DNA of 64,000 nt, taken from Paludibacteraceae bacterium. Its GTDB lineage: Bacteria > Bacteroidota > Bacteroidia > Bacteroidales > Paludibacteraceae. The notes beneath the pieces are model-generated. The model was given only the letters and a program-made list of their open reading frames with translations. It had not been told where the DNA came from and did no database searches. The translations under genes were made by a program, and so were the position numbers. Location: contig JAFUVS010000013.1 of NCBI GenBank assembly GCA_017471175.1, positions 53,347-117,346 of the forward strand. The letters are read 5' to 3'. Shown here piece after piece: positions 40,930 through 50,020 of this stretch. Positions within the stretch are counted from its first letter, which is position 1, and every line of letters starts with the position of its first letter.

Positions 40930-40935
40930 GCAAAA

Positions 40936-42426
40936 ATGGCAAATTTTCAAAAACTTACTTCCCGTCAAGAAGATTATAGCAAGTGGTATAACGAACTGGT
41001 CGTTAAAGCCGACCTCGCCGAACAGTCGGCAGTCAGAGGCTGTATGGTCATCAAGCCCTACGGCTACGCCATCTGGGAAACTATTCAGCGCGAATTAGAC
41101 CGCCGCTTCAAAGAACAAGGCGTACAGAACGCCTATTTCCCCCTGCTAATCCCCAAGTCGTTCCTCAGCCGCGAGGCGGAACACGTAGAGGGCTTTGCTA
41201 AAGAGTGCGCCGTAGTAACACACCATCGCCTGATGAACGACCCGAACGGGAAAGGCGTAGTGGTAGATCCGAATGCGCGTTTGGAAGAGGAACTGATTGT
41301 ACGTCCCACCTCCGAAACCATCATTTGGTCCACCTACAAGAACTGGATTTCGTCCTACCGCGACCTGCCCATACTGTGCAACCAGTGGTGCAACGTGATG
41401 CGCTGGGAGATGCGCACACGCCTGTTCCTGCGTACCGCCGAGTTCCTCTGGCAGGAAGGGCATACGGCTCACGCCACCAAAGAAGAAGCCGAAAACTACG
41501 CACGCCGTATGTTAGACGTGTATGCCGACTTTGCAGAAAACATTATGGCGATCCCTGTCATCAAGGGCGTTAAGTCAGCCAACGAGCGTTTTGCCGGCGC
41601 ACTCAATACCTACTGCATCGAGGCTATGATGCAGGACGGCAAGGCACTGCAGGCCGGTACGTCCCATTTCTTGGGACAGAACTTCGCCAAGTCATTTGAC
41701 GTGCAATTCCTCTCCAAAGAGAATAAATACGAATACGTATGGGCAACCTCATGGGGTGTATCGACTCGCCTGATGGGTGCGCTCATTATGACCCACTCTG
41801 ATGACAACGGCTTGGTATTACCTCCTGCCTTGGCTCCGACTCAGGTGGTTATCGTACCTATCTTCAAGAAAGCGGAAGACCTCGCCGAGCTGATGACTAA
41901 ATTAGAACCCTTGGCAGCAGAACTACGCAGCCGCAATATCCGCGTCAAAGTAGATACCTCCGACCAGTCCTCGCCCGGCTTCAAGTTCGCTAACTACGAA
42001 CTGAAAGGTGTTCCCGTGCGTTTGGCTATGGGAGGCCGCGACCTTGAGAACGGCACCATCGAGGTGGCACGCCGCGACACACTAACCAAAGAGACGCTGC
42101 CTTTGGAGGGTATCGTAGAGCATATTGAGCAACTGCTTGCTGACATCCAGCGCAACTGCTATCAGAAAGCCCTTGATTTCCGCACGGCGCATATCCGCAC
42201 TTGCGACTCCTACGAAGAGTTCAAGACCGAGATACAGAAAGGCGGCTTCTTGCTTTGCCACTGGGACGGCACTCCCGAGACGGAAGAGCGCATCAAGGAA
42301 GAAACGAAAGCCACTATCCGCTGCATTCCTATGAACCCGCTCCCGGGCTTCAAAGAGGAAACAGGCAAGTGTATGGTAACGGGCAAGCCGTCCGAACGCC
42401 GCGTTGTCTTCGCTATCGCATACTGA
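40936..42426 (+). CDS. proS: Prolyl-tRNA synthetase, eukaryote/archaea-like type
   Basis: 496 aa, charging tRNA-Pro with proline. Class II motif 1 lies around [17 protein letters not shown], motif 2 in [23 protein letters not shown] (shown in part) and motif 3 in [17 protein letters not shown]. An anticodon-binding domain follows (about 290-390), then the Zn-domain-like C-terminus typical of the ProS type 3 of Archaea, eukaryotes and many Bacteroidota ([20 protein letters not shown], ending in the conserved AIAY). The bacterial-type editing insertion is absent, consistent with length. It follows the cell-surface locus by 57 bases. Confidence 0.95.
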   Translation: MANFQKLTSRQEDYSKWYNELVVKADLAEQSAVRGCMVIKPYGYAIWETIQRELDRRFKEQGVQNAYFPLLIPKSFLSREAEHVEGFAKECAVVTHHRLMNDPNGKGVVVDPNARLEEELIVRPTSETIIWSTYKNWISSYRDLPILCNQWCNVMRWEMRTRLFLRTAEFLWQEGHTAHATKEEAENYARRMLDVYADFAENIMAIPVIKGVKSANERFAGALNTYCIEAMMQDGKALQAGTSHFLGQNFAKSFDVQFLSKENKYEYVWATSWGVSTRLMGALIMTHSDDNGLVLPPALAPTQVVIVPIFKKAEDLAELMTKLEPLAAELRSRNIRVKVDTSDQSSPGFKFANYELKGVPVRLAMGGRDLENGTIEVARRDTLTKETLPLEGIVEHIEQLLADIQRNCYQKALDFRTAHIRTCDSYEEFKTEIQKGGFLLCHWDGTPETEERIKEETKATIRCIPMNPLPGFKEETGKCMVTGKPSERRVVFAIAY

Positions 42427-42456
42427 TCAAAACTTCAATATATTTGTATTTCGTTA

Positions 42457-42520
42457 TTTCGACATTTCGGTATCTCGTTATCCCGAAATTTAGATATTTG
42501 GATATACCGACATATCGAAA
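42457..42520. repeat. Inverted repeat after proS
   Basis: 17-bp arms at 42457-42473 and 42504-42520 (TTTCGACATTTCGGTAT against its near-complement), three mismatches, in a low-complexity stretch rich in TTTCG/GATAT words. The gene-free region 42427-42655 otherwise holds only the tRNA promoter. Confidence 0.5.
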
Positions 42521-42581
42521 ACTATAAAAATTTTATTAACAGCACATTACAAGTTTTCTTGCAAGATTTTTGCGAAAAAAT

Positions 42582-42612
42582 TTTGTCAGTCTCGAAAAAG
42601 GCTGTACCTTTG
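42582..42612 (+). promoter_or_regulatory. Promoter of tRNA-Arg
   Basis: TTTG (42582-42585), 19 bases, TACCTTTG (42605-42612); a near-perfect Bacteroidota consensus 43 bases before the tRNA. Confidence 0.8.
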
Positions 42613-42655
42613 CGCCCGCTTTTGAGATAAAAGATAGGTTATAGCGAAAGCGAAT

Positions 42656-42732
42656 GGTCCATTAGCTCAACTGAATAGAGTACCACACTACGGATGTGGG
42701 GGTTGCAGGTTTGAATCCTGCATGGATCACCA
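42656..42732 (+). tRNA. tRNA-Arg(ACG), CCA encoded
   Basis: 77 nt. Acceptor GGTCCAT pairs with ATGGATC (one G-T), the anticodon stem CCACA/TGTGG closes the loop CTACGGA (anticodon ACG), the T arm reads GGTTTGAATCC, and CCA is encoded at 42730-42732. Confidence 0.95.
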
Positions 42733-42739
42733 CCTTATG

Positions 42740-42776
42740 ACGATAGTCCGCTGAATTTCAGCGGACTATCGTTTTT
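42740..42776 (+). terminator. Terminator of tRNA-Arg
   Basis: 15-bp perfect arms around 42740-42754 and 42758-42772 (core CGATAGTCCGCTGA) followed by TTTTT. Confidence 0.9.
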
Positions 42777-42812
42777 GTATATTCAAAATTGATGCGATAT
42801 TAAAGGAAAGGA

Positions 42813-42844
42813 TTTGCGGAAAAGAGACGGTTGTAGTACTTTTG
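42813..42844 (+). promoter_or_regulatory. Promoter of priA
   Basis: TTTG (42813-42816), 20 bases, TACTTTTG (42837-42844), 74 bases before ATG 42919. Confidence 0.8.
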
Positions 42845-42858
42845 CACCCTAATTGCGT

Positions 42859-42923
42859 GGTATATAATTCAGTTAAAGTAGGTATATAATTCAATTACAG
42901 TCGGTATATAATTCAGCTATGTC
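42859..42923 (+). repeat. 22-bp tandem repeat in the priA leader
   Basis: GGTATATAATTCAGTTAAAG.. (42859-42880), then 42881-42902 and a 21-bp unit at 42903-42923, all beginning GGTATATAATTCA. The third unit contains the priA ATG, and a fourth partial unit (GGTATATATAGATG) runs into the coding sequence. It lies wholly in the transcribed leader. Confidence 0.85.
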
Positions 42924-45060
42924 GGTATATATAGATGTCATATTGCCTCTTGCTATAGAGGATACCTATACTTATCGTGCGCCGGAGGAATGGGTTCGGG
43001 GCAGGAGGAGTGCTGTTCCTTCGGACGGTTCGGAGTTATCTGCGGGTTCGTCTTTCGCGCAAGCACAGGAGTGTTCGGAGGCTGTGGATGGGGTTGGTTT
43101 GGAAGCGGGGAGTCGTGTGTTGGTGCCGCTGATGAAGAAAGAGGTGGTGGGTATAGTGTGCGAGATACGAACGGAAACACCTGCGGGGATAGCAGAGGAC
43201 AAGATACGTCCGATAATAGCCGTATTGGATGCGGAGCCTGTGGTTACGGCTGAACAGTTGCGCTTGTGGCGATGGATGAGCGAATACTATGTCTGTCCTA
43301 TCGGCGATGTGTTGGTTGCGGCTTTGCCCAAGAAAGTGCTGGACAGGCAATACTCGTTCACGGCAGAGAGGCGACGCGGCAAAAAGGCAGTGCGAGGCGT
43401 TGTGAAGACCCATCCGCCTTTTCCTTTGACCGAGCAGCAAAGGCGCGCAAGCGAAACGATACGAAGCAGTTGGGAAGAGAAACGGGTGGTGCTGCTGCAC
43501 GGGGTTACGTCATCGGGAAAAACAGAAGTGTATATTCACCTGATAGAGGAGCAGTTGCGGGCAGGCAAACAGGTGCTGTATTTAGTGCCTGAGATTGCGC
43601 TGACGACACAACTGACCGACCGATTGGAGGGCGTGTTCGGCGACAGGCTGATGGTGTATCACTCGCGTGTGAGCGACGGTAAGCGTGCGGATGCGTACAA
43701 GCAGGTGCTGGCGCATCCGAAGGACGTCACATCGGGCGGCGGGCAACTGATAGTGGGTGCGCGGTCGGCGGTGTTCCTGCCATTCAAGGAGTTGGGGTTG
43801 GTGATTGTGGATGAAGAACATGAATCGAGCTACAAGCAGCAAGACCCTGCTCCGCGTTACCATGCGCGGTCGGTAGCCATTATGTTAGCCACACAGATGA
43901 ACGCTCGTGTTCTTTTAGGGACGGCGACCCCCTCGATAGAGACGCAATATAATGTGGAGACGGGGAAGTACGGCTACAGCAGGATGGCGGAACGTTTTGC
44001 GGGCTTGCAACTGCCGCGCATCACACTCATTGACCTCAATCGGCAGTACCACAGAAAAGAGATGTACGGGCATTTGAGCGACCCGTTGGTGGCACAAATG
44101 CAAGACGAGTTAGCGAAAGGGAAGCAGGTTATACTGTTTCAGAATCGCAGGGGGTATGCACCTTATATACAATGTACGAAGTGCGGAAGTGTTCCGAAGT
44201 GTCCGAGTTGCGATGTGGCATTGACGGCTCATCGGAATGTGCGGGGGAGTTATATGCAGTGCCACTACTGCGGTTTTGAGACGGGTGTGCCTCTGACTTG
44301 CGGCGAATGCGGGGGCGAGATGCGTATCCACGGCTTTGGTACGGAGCGATTAGAAGACGAGGTGGCGCAACTGTTCCCGAAGGCACGCGTGGCACGAATG
44401 GATTTGGACTCCACGCGCAGGAAAGATGCGTATCAAGAGATTATACGGTCGTTCTCGAACAAGGAAGTAGATATACTGATCGGGACGCAGATGGTGACGA
44501 AAGGTCTGCACTTTGACGATGTGAGTCTGGTGGCGGTACTGAATGCCGATTCGCTGTTCAACCAGCCGTCGTTCCGCAGCTATGAGCGGGCTTTTCAGAT
44601 GTTGGAACAGGTGGCAGGGCGCGCCGGAAGGAAAGGCGGTCAAGGGGAGGTTATCATCCAGACGTTCGATACGAAACACCCTATCTTCGACTATCTTATG
44701 AGGCACGATACCGACGACTTCTACCGCTGGCAAATACAGGAGCGTGAGCAGTTCCGCTTTCCTCCTTTCGTCCATTTGGTGACGCTGACAATCAAACACC
44801 GCGATGTGAGCAAGGCGGAAGCGGGTGCGGCAGCGTTGCAGGCGATGCTTCAAGCCGCATTCGGCACGCGATGCTCCGGGGTGCTTCGTCCGTCTGTGAC
44901 GCGCATACAGAACCTGCATATACGGCAACTGCAACTGCGCATAGAACGCACAGCATCAATCAATAAGGCAAAAGAAATGCTCCGTAGGATAGTCGAAGAT
45001 GCCACCAAACAAGGGATCTGCAAAGGCGTAATCATACAGCCTGACATCGACCCGATGTGA
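42919..45060 (+). CDS. priA: Primosomal helicase PriA
   Basis: 713 aa. The 3'-end-binding domain (1-~130) is interrupted at about residues 24-62 by a Ser/Gly/Ala-rich stretch (SDGSELSAGSSFAQAQECSE) not usual in PriA. The helicase core has LHGVTSSGKTEVYIHL (Walker A), IVDEEHESSYKQQ (DEEH) and LGTATPSIET. The eight-cysteine zinc region is intact (CTKCGSVPKCPSCDVAL, CHYC, CGECGG), and motif V/VI reads IGTQMVTKGLHFDDVSLV and QVAGRAGRKGGQGEV. It restarts stalled replication forks by unwinding lagging-strand DNA and loading the replicative helicase. The start ATG sits in a tandem repeat array. Confidence 0.95.
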   Translation: MSVYIDVILPLAIEDTYTYRAPEEWVRGRRSAVPSDGSELSAGSSFAQAQECSEAVDGVGLEAGSRVLVPLMKKEVVGIVCEIRTETPAGIAEDKIRPIIAVLDAEPVVTAEQLRLWRWMSEYYVCPIGDVLVAALPKKVLDRQYSFTAERRRGKKAVRGVVKTHPPFPLTEQQRRASETIRSSWEEKRVVLLHGVTSSGKTEVYIHLIEEQLRAGKQVLYLVPEIALTTQLTDRLEGVFGDRLMVYHSRVSDGKRADAYKQVLAHPKDVTSGGGQLIVGARSAVFLPFKELGLVIVDEEHESSYKQQDPAPRYHARSVAIMLATQMNARVLLGTATPSIETQYNVETGKYGYSRMAERFAGLQLPRITLIDLNRQYHRKEMYGHLSDPLVAQMQDELAKGKQVILFQNRRGYAPYIQCTKCGSVPKCPSCDVALTAHRNVRGSYMQCHYCGFETGVPLTCGECGGEMRIHGFGTERLEDEVAQLFPKARVARMDLDSTRRKDAYQEIIRSFSNKEVDILIGTQMVTKGLHFDDVSLVAVLNADSLFNQPSFRSYERAFQMLEQVAGRAGRKGGQGEVIIQTFDTKHPIFDYLMRHDTDDFYRWQIQEREQFRFPPFVHLVTLTIKHRDVSKAEAGAAALQAMLQAAFGTRCSGVLRPSVTRIQNLHIRQLQLRIERTASINKAKEMLRRIVEDATKQGICKGVIIQPDIDPM

Positions 45061-45088
45061 GAACAAATGACGGTTTTTTGAAAAAAAG

Positions 45089-45119
45089 TTGTATCAATCA
45101 AATAAAGAGGTTACTTTTG
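45089..45119 (+). promoter_or_regulatory. Promoter of the TPR-ribH unit
   Basis: TTG (45089-45091), 20 bases, TACTTTTG (45112-45119), 53 bases before ATG 45173. Confidence 0.75.
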
Positions 45120-45172
45120 CGCGCTTTTTGCACCAAAGAGCACCTATCGAAATAACTAATACAAAACATATT

Positions 45173-45856
45173 ATGGCAAAGAAAGAAGACTTTACGAAAC
45201 AAGACCAGAATCTTGAGAATGTCGAAGAGGCAATGTCCACGACCAGTGTATGGATTGAAGAACACAGCACGATGCTCACGTGGATAGTCGTAGCGATAGT
45301 AGCCGTTGTGATGGGTTGCATTGCTATCAATCAATACGTATTCAAGCCCAAAGCTTTGGAAGCGAGCAACGAGAATGCCAAGGCGGTTGTTTATTTCACG
45401 GCAGGCGAATGGCAGAAGGCGTTGTCGGGCGACGATGCAGAGTGCATCGGATTTGAGGCAATAGCCGATGAGTACAGTCACTATCAAGAGGGCGAGTTGG
45501 CAGCGTTGTATGCCGGTATCTGCCACTATAAGTTGGGCGAATACGATGAAGCTGCCAAGTACCTGAAGAAATTCTCCGCCGACGATATGACCATCGATCC
45601 GGCAGCCCGTCAGTTGCTCGGCGATGCCTACGTTCAGATGGACGAATTAGAAAAAGCCGCTACCGCATTCCGCTCTGCCGCCAACTCAGAAAACGAGATT
45701 GTAGCTCCGATGAGCCTTAAGAAAGCAGGCTTCGTCTATCTCGAACTCGGCGACAAGAAAGAAGCCAAGAAAGTGTTTGAGATGATACGCCAACAGTATC
45801 CTAACTCATCAGAGGCTTCTGACATTGAGAAGTACATTGCGCTGACGGAGGAATAG
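45173..45856 (+). CDS. Membrane-anchored TPR protein (YfgM-like)
   Basis: 227 aa from ATG 45173; the 28 codons before it overlap the promoter and are rejected. One membrane helix (about 35-57, LTWIVVAIVAVVMGCIAINQ) follows a cytoplasmic ~34-residue tail, then a periplasmic domain with at least three TPR units (YAGICHYKLGEYDEAAKYLK, LLGDAYVQMDELEKAATAF, KAGFVYLELGDKKEAKKVF). The arrangement resembles YfgM, a SecYEG-associated periplasmic chaperone helper, and this Bacteroidota protein often sits beside ribH, as here (gap of 2 bases). Confidence 0.85.
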   Translation: MAKKEDFTKQDQNLENVEEAMSTTSVWIEEHSTMLTWIVVAIVAVVMGCIAINQYVFKPKALEASNENAKAVVYFTAGEWQKALSGDDAECIGFEAIADEYSHYQEGELAALYAGICHYKLGEYDEAAKYLKKFSADDMTIDPAARQLLGDAYVQMDELEKAATAFRSAANSENEIVAPMSLKKAGFVYLELGDKKEAKKVFEMIRQQYPNSSEASDIEKYIALTEE

Positions 45857-45858
45857 AC

Positions 45859-46350
45859 GTGAGAGCCAACTTGTCGAAGTATGATGTTACGAAACTTCCT
45901 GACAAGGAGATCGTAGCAGAGCAACACTACGCCATCGTGGTAGCCGACTGGAACGCCGACATCACGTATAAACTGTCGAACGGCGCACTACATACGCTCC
46001 ACAAGAACGGCGTGCCGGACAGCCATATCCGCGTGGTACATGTTCCCGGGACCGTCGAGTTGACCTATGCGGCGGCGCGCCTGATAGGCAAGGTGGATGC
46101 TATCATCGTCATCGGATGCGTCATCAAAGGCGATACCCCCCATTTTGACTACGTATGCCAGTCTGTTACTGAAGGCGTTACGCGCCTGAACGTGATGGGC
46201 AGGACACCTGTTATCTTTTCCGTGCTAACCGTTACGGACAAGGAGCAGGCTCGCGAACGTGCCGGCGGCGAGTTAGGCAACAAGGGCGTAGAAGGTGCCG
46301 TAACAGCCATCCGAATGGCAAATCTGCAAGACAGTCATGCGCGTCTTTAA
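45859..46350 (+). CDS. ribH: 6,7-dimethyl-8-ribityllumazine synthase
   Basis: 163 aa, GTG start 2 bases after the TPR gene. It condenses 5-amino-6-ribitylaminouracil with dihydroxybutanone phosphate, the penultimate riboflavin step. Motifs: VVADWNADIT (substrate pocket), HVPGTVELTYAA, IVIGCVIKGDTPHFDYVC (catalytic His) and the C-terminal GNKGVEGAVTAIRMANL. Length fits the family. No FMN riboswitch is visible, since it is inside an operon. It overlaps the downstream kinase gene by 14 bases. Confidence 0.95.
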   Translation: MRANLSKYDVTKLPDKEIVAEQHYAIVVADWNADITYKLSNGALHTLHKNGVPDSHIRVVHVPGTVELTYAAARLIGKVDAIIVIGCVIKGDTPHFDYVCQSVTEGVTRLNVMGRTPVIFSVLTVTDKEQARERAGGELGNKGVEGAVTAIRMANLQDSHARL

Positions 46351-47068
46351 GTTTGGCGGAGCGTCCGTCCGCGATGCGGAAGGGATACGCAATATCGGTC
46401 GCATTATCGGTCAGACTGACGATACGCTGATGGTGGTCGTGTCCGCGATGGGTAAGACCACCAATGCTTTAGAGGGTCTGACGAGAGCCTTGTGCGGGTA
46501 CGACCTGACAGGTTTTGACGAGTTGTACGACCAAGTGGTCAGCACGGGCGAGTTGCAATCAACGCGCATCGTGAGCGCGTACCTAAACCACTGCGGCATC
46601 GCCAATGAATGGGTCGATATAACCCGCCTGATGGTAACCGACTACACATATCGTCAAGCCAATGTCGATACCGACCTGACGCGGCGGCAACTGAACGCTT
46701 ACCTCAAAACCCATCCTTCGCGCGTGTACGTAACACAAGGTTTCATAGCCGGAACGCCTGACGGCAGACGCACTACGCTCGGACGCGAGGGATCGGACTA
46801 CACGGCAGCCCTATTGGCTAATCTGCTGAATGCCGAGTCGGTAACGCTATGGAAAGACGTGCCGGGCGTGATGAGTGCCGACCCGCTGCAAGACAGCAAC
46901 GCACATCTGTTGCCGCAACTCACCTACGATGAGACGGAACAAATCCTGAAAGGCGGTGCGCAAATCATTCATCCGAAAACGATAGCACCACTTCGCGAGA
47001 AAAACATCCCCTTGTATGTCAAACCGTTCCTGCACCCCGAAGCAGAAGGAACGGTAATAAAAGATTGA
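46337..47068 (+). CDS. Aspartokinase catalytic domain without ACT domains
   Basis: 243 aa. The amino-acid-kinase fold carries aspartokinase motifs: VFKFGGASVRDAEGIRNI at the N-terminus, VVVSAMGKTTN, STGELQSTRIVSAYL, TQGFIAGTPDGRRTTLGREG, SDYTAALLA and WKDVPGVMSADP, GGAQIIHPKTIAPL. It phosphorylates L-aspartate in the lysine, threonine and methionine pathway. Usual enzymes have ~400-450 residues with two C-terminal ACT domains for feedback control; here the protein stops right where they would begin (EAEGTVIKD), with no trace of ACT sequence downstream. So it is either a feedback-insensitive isoform or a related amino-acid kinase. It overlaps ribH and abuts the nucleotidyltransferase gene. Confidence 0.85.
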   Translation: MRVFKFGGASVRDAEGIRNIGRIIGQTDDTLMVVVSAMGKTTNALEGLTRALCGYDLTGFDELYDQVVSTGELQSTRIVSAYLNHCGIANEWVDITRLMVTDYTYRQANVDTDLTRRQLNAYLKTHPSRVYVTQGFIAGTPDGRRTTLGREGSDYTAALLANLLNAESVTLWKDVPGVMSADPLQDSNAHLLPQLTYDETEQILKGGAQIIHPKTIAPLREKNIPLYVKPFLHPEAEGTVIKD

Positions 47069-47082
47069 AATCCAACGAACTT

Positions 47083-47982
47083 ATGCAACCTACTTTATTT
47101 GTATTGGCAGCCGGAATGGGCAGCCGCTACGGAGGTCTGAAACAGATTGACGGTCTGGGTCCGAACGGCGAAACGATAATGGATTACAGCGTGTTTGACG
47201 CACTGCGTGCCGGATTCGGCAAGATTGTGTTTGTCATCCGCAAAGATTTTGAAGCCGAATTCCGAAAAGTCGTTTTGGCGAAATACGCGCAGAAAGTGGA
47301 CTGCCAAGTCTGCTTTCAGTCGGTGGACAAAGTGCCTACAGGCTATTCGTACAACAAAGAACGCACCAAGCCCTGGGGTACCAACCACGCCGTGCTGATG
47401 GGCAAAGACCTGATTAACGAGCCGTTTGCCGTTATTAACGCCGACGATTTCTACGGGAAAGAGTCGTTTGCTGTGTTGGCAGAATTCTTGCAGCAAGCAG
47501 ACGGACAAAAAGGCAAGTATTGTATGGTGGGTTATCAAGTGGCTAACACATTGAGTGCCAACGGAAGCGTCAGTCGCGGGGTCTGCACAACGAATAAAGA
47601 AGGCTACCTGACCGATGTAGTAGAGCGCACGCATATCGAAGCCGTGGGCAACAAAGTAGTCTTCACCGAAAACGGGGAAGATACGGAGCTTGACCCGATG
47701 ACCCCTGTGTCAATGAATATGTGGGGCTTCACACCCGACTATTTCACCTATACCGAAGACGCTTTCAAACAGTTCCTTACCGCGTATGGACAGGAATTGA
47801 AAAAGGAATTTTATATACCCACTTTGGTCAACGACCTTATTCGCGCCAAAGAGGTAACTTGCAAAGTGCTGAAGACCCCATCCAAGTGGTTCGGCGTTAC
47901 GTATGCCGAGGACCGCGAGCAGGTCATTATGCAACTCAATCAGCTGATTAAACAAGGAGTTTACCCCCAACGTCTTTTCTAA
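47083..47982 (+). CDS. Sugar-1-phosphate nucleotidyltransferase-like protein
   Basis: 299 aa from ATG 47083 (a TTG at 47065 overlapping the previous stop is possible). The N-terminal signature FVLAAGMGSRYGGLKQIDGL is the nucleotide-binding loop of NTP_transferase enzymes, with FAVINADDFYGKESF as the metal-binding Asp strand and VSMNMWGFTPDYF as the sugar-site region. Members activate sugar phosphates to NDP-sugars. The substrate cannot be read, but galE and manA downstream suggest a cell-envelope sugar supply role. Length is normal for the hypothetical Bacteroidota subgroup. Confidence 0.85.
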   Translation: MQPTLFVLAAGMGSRYGGLKQIDGLGPNGETIMDYSVFDALRAGFGKIVFVIRKDFEAEFRKVVLAKYAQKVDCQVCFQSVDKVPTGYSYNKERTKPWGTNHAVLMGKDLINEPFAVINADDFYGKESFAVLAEFLQQADGQKGKYCMVGYQVANTLSANGSVSRGVCTTNKEGYLTDVVERTHIEAVGNKVVFTENGEDTELDPMTPVSMNMWGFTPDYFTYTEDAFKQFLTAYGQELKKEFYIPTLVNDLIRAKEVTCKVLKTPSKWFGVTYAEDREQVIMQLNQLIKQGVYPQRLF

Positions 47983-47984
47983 CT

Positions 47985-49040
47985 ATGAAACGAATACTGG
48001 TAACAGGCGGTGCCGGCTACATCGGTTCACATACCGTAGTCTGCCTGCAGGAAAGCGGCTACGAAGTAGTTGTAGTGGACAACTTGAGCAATTCCAACCG
48101 CGAAGTGATGGACGGCATAGCGGCGATAACAGGTATCCGTCCTGCGTTGGAAGAGGTCGATTGTTTAGACAAAGCCGCTCTGCAAAAGGTATTCGAGAAA
48201 TATGCCCCTCTTGACGCAGTGATTCATTTTGCTGCAAGCAAGGCGGTGGGCGAGTCGGTGGAGAAACCGCTGCTGTACTACCGCAACAATATCGGTTCGC
48301 TGCTCAATGTCTTGGACTTGATGCTTGCGCAAGGCGTACATCATATCGTCTTCTCGTCATCTTGCACGGTCTATGGGCAGCCCGACAAGGAGCATCTGCC
48401 TGTCGATGAGACGGCTCCCATTCAGAAAGCCTTGTCGCCATACGGACATACCAAACAGGTGAACGAGGATATTCTGTATGCAGCCACCAAAGCGCACAAA
48501 GAATTACGTACCACCATTTTACGTTACTTCAACCCCATTGGAGCGCATCCGAGCGGCAAGATAGGCGAACTGCCTAACGGCGTGCCGAACAACTTACTGC
48601 CGTTCGTTACACAAACCGCTGCAGGCTTGCGCGATAAGTTGCGTGTGTTTGGCGATGACTACAACACGCCGGACGGGTCGTGCATCCGCGACTATATCTA
48701 TGTGATGGACTTGGCGCGAGCCCACGTCAAAGCCGTTGAGAGGATGCTCAACACGCCTGCACCGATCGAATACGCCTACCCCGATGCCGAACGCGTGGAA
48801 GTGTTCAATTTGGGTACGGGACGCGGCTTGTCGGTACTGGAGATTGTGCGCACGTTTATCCGCGTGACCGGTCAGAACATCCCCTACGAGATAGTCGGTC
48901 GGCGCGAAGGGGACATCGAGCAGGTATGGGCATCGCCCGAAAAAGCCAATAACGTTCTTGGCTGGCGCGCCGACACCCCCGTGGAAGACATCTTACTATC
49001 CGCGTGGAACTGGGAGAAGCACCTGCGGGGCATACAATAA
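47985..49040 (+). CDS. galE: UDP-glucose 4-epimerase
   Basis: 351 aa, 2 bases after the nucleotidyltransferase gene. Extended SDR: ILVTGGAGYIGSHTVV (NAD+ loop), VDNLSNSN, HFAASKAVGESVEKPLLYY, FSSSCTVYG (Ser/Thr), YGHTKQVNED (catalytic Tyr and Lys as YxxxK), RYFNPIGAHPSG and GDDYNTPDGSCIRDYI are all typical of GalE. It interconverts UDP-glucose and UDP-galactose for envelope polysaccharides and galactose use. Confidence 0.95.
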   Translation: MKRILVTGGAGYIGSHTVVCLQESGYEVVVVDNLSNSNREVMDGIAAITGIRPALEEVDCLDKAALQKVFEKYAPLDAVIHFAASKAVGESVEKPLLYYRNNIGSLLNVLDLMLAQGVHHIVFSSSCTVYGQPDKEHLPVDETAPIQKALSPYGHTKQVNEDILYAATKAHKELRTTILRYFNPIGAHPSGKIGELPNGVPNNLLPFVTQTAAGLRDKLRVFGDDYNTPDGSCIRDYIYVMDLARAHVKAVERMLNTPAPIEYAYPDAERVEVFNLGTGRGLSVLEIVRTFIRVTGQNIPYEIVGRREGDIEQVWASPEKANNVLGWRADTPVEDILLSAWNWEKHLRGIQ

Positions 49041-49076
49041 TCTTTTTCCTTAAGGTAGGAAAATCAACGTACTCTT

Positions 49077-50012
49077 ATGTTATATCCTCTTCTTTTTCAT
49101 ACAATTACCAAGCCGAAAGTATGGGGCAGGGAATTATGGTTGCTCTCCGGCTACGGCGATGAGCAGTCGGTGGTTGCCAACGGTTTTTTGAAAGGTAACA
49201 CCGTCGGCGAGGTGCTTGAGGTTTATATGGACGAACTGGTCGGCGGCAAAGTCTATGACCGCTATGGCACGTTATTTCCCTTGCTCTTCAAGGTCATTGA
49301 TGCCAACGATAATCTCAGCATTCAGGTTCACCCCAACGATGAGCAGGCGGCTGAAATGCTTTCTGAAGATGATGTGCTCCAATTAGGCAAAACGGAGATG
49401 TGGGTAGTAACCAAGGCGACCCAAGAAGCGTCTATTATTTTAGGTTTCACGCGTCAGACCGATGCGCAGGAGGTAAAAAACAGCCTTGAACAAAACACGG
49501 TTATGGACTTGATGCAGGTCGTACCCGTGAAGAAGGACGATGTGGCTCTTATCCCTGCCGGTACGGTGCACGCACTTTGTAAAGGTACGCAAGTGGTTGA
49601 GATTCAAGAGACGAGCGACATCACTTTCCGCCTCTACGACTATAATCGCCCCGGTATGGACGGCAAGTTGCGCGAGTTGCATATCCCGCAGGCACTGCAA
49701 GTATTGGATTACGCAGCGATGCCCCAACCGCTATTAGACGTAAAAGACACGCGCCCTGTCGCCAATGTAGTCAATGACATTCACTTCACTACCAATCGGT
49801 TGCGTTTCACCGGTTTGCTGCATCGTGACTATGCGCCTTACGACTCGTTTGTGGTCTATATCTGTTTGAGCGGGCAGACGGACATCGTTTATGAAGATGG
49901 AGTAGAAACGCTCAAAGCCCATCAAGTCTGCCTTATTCCCGCCGGTTTGCCGGATATCCAGCTGGTTCCAAAAGGCGAATGCGACCTGTTGGAAACGCTC
50001 ATAATGAACTAA
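49077..50012 (+). CDS. manA: Mannose-6-phosphate isomerase, class I (short form)
   Basis: 311 aa. Cupin-type zinc enzyme: PKVWGRELW near the start, FKVIDANDNLSIQVHPND (zinc ligands Gln and His), KTEMWVV (Glu) and IPAGTVHALCKG (His), then a second cupin-like half ending VCLIPAGLPDIQL. It interconverts mannose-6-P and fructose-6-P, feeding GDP-mannose synthesis or mannose use. The length matches the short Firmicutes/Bacteroidota ManA rather than the ~390-residue enteric form. It follows galE by 36 bases. Confidence 0.93.
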   Translation: MLYPLLFHTITKPKVWGRELWLLSGYGDEQSVVANGFLKGNTVGEVLEVYMDELVGGKVYDRYGTLFPLLFKVIDANDNLSIQVHPNDEQAAEMLSEDDVLQLGKTEMWVVTKATQEASIILGFTRQTDAQEVKNSLEQNTVMDLMQVVPVKKDDVALIPAGTVHALCKGTQVVEIQETSDITFRLYDYNRPGMDGKLRELHIPQALQVLDYAAMPQPLLDVKDTRPVANVVNDIHFTTNRLRFTGLLHRDYAPYDSFVVYICLSGQTDIVYEDGVETLKAHQVCLIPAGLPDIQLVPKGECDLLETLIMN

Positions 50013-50020
50013 TTGGACGG

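Noticed and set aside
42859-42923. Tandem repeats at priA as a CRISPR array
   Set aside because: Units abut directly without unique spacers and overlap a start codon; no cas genes in the window.
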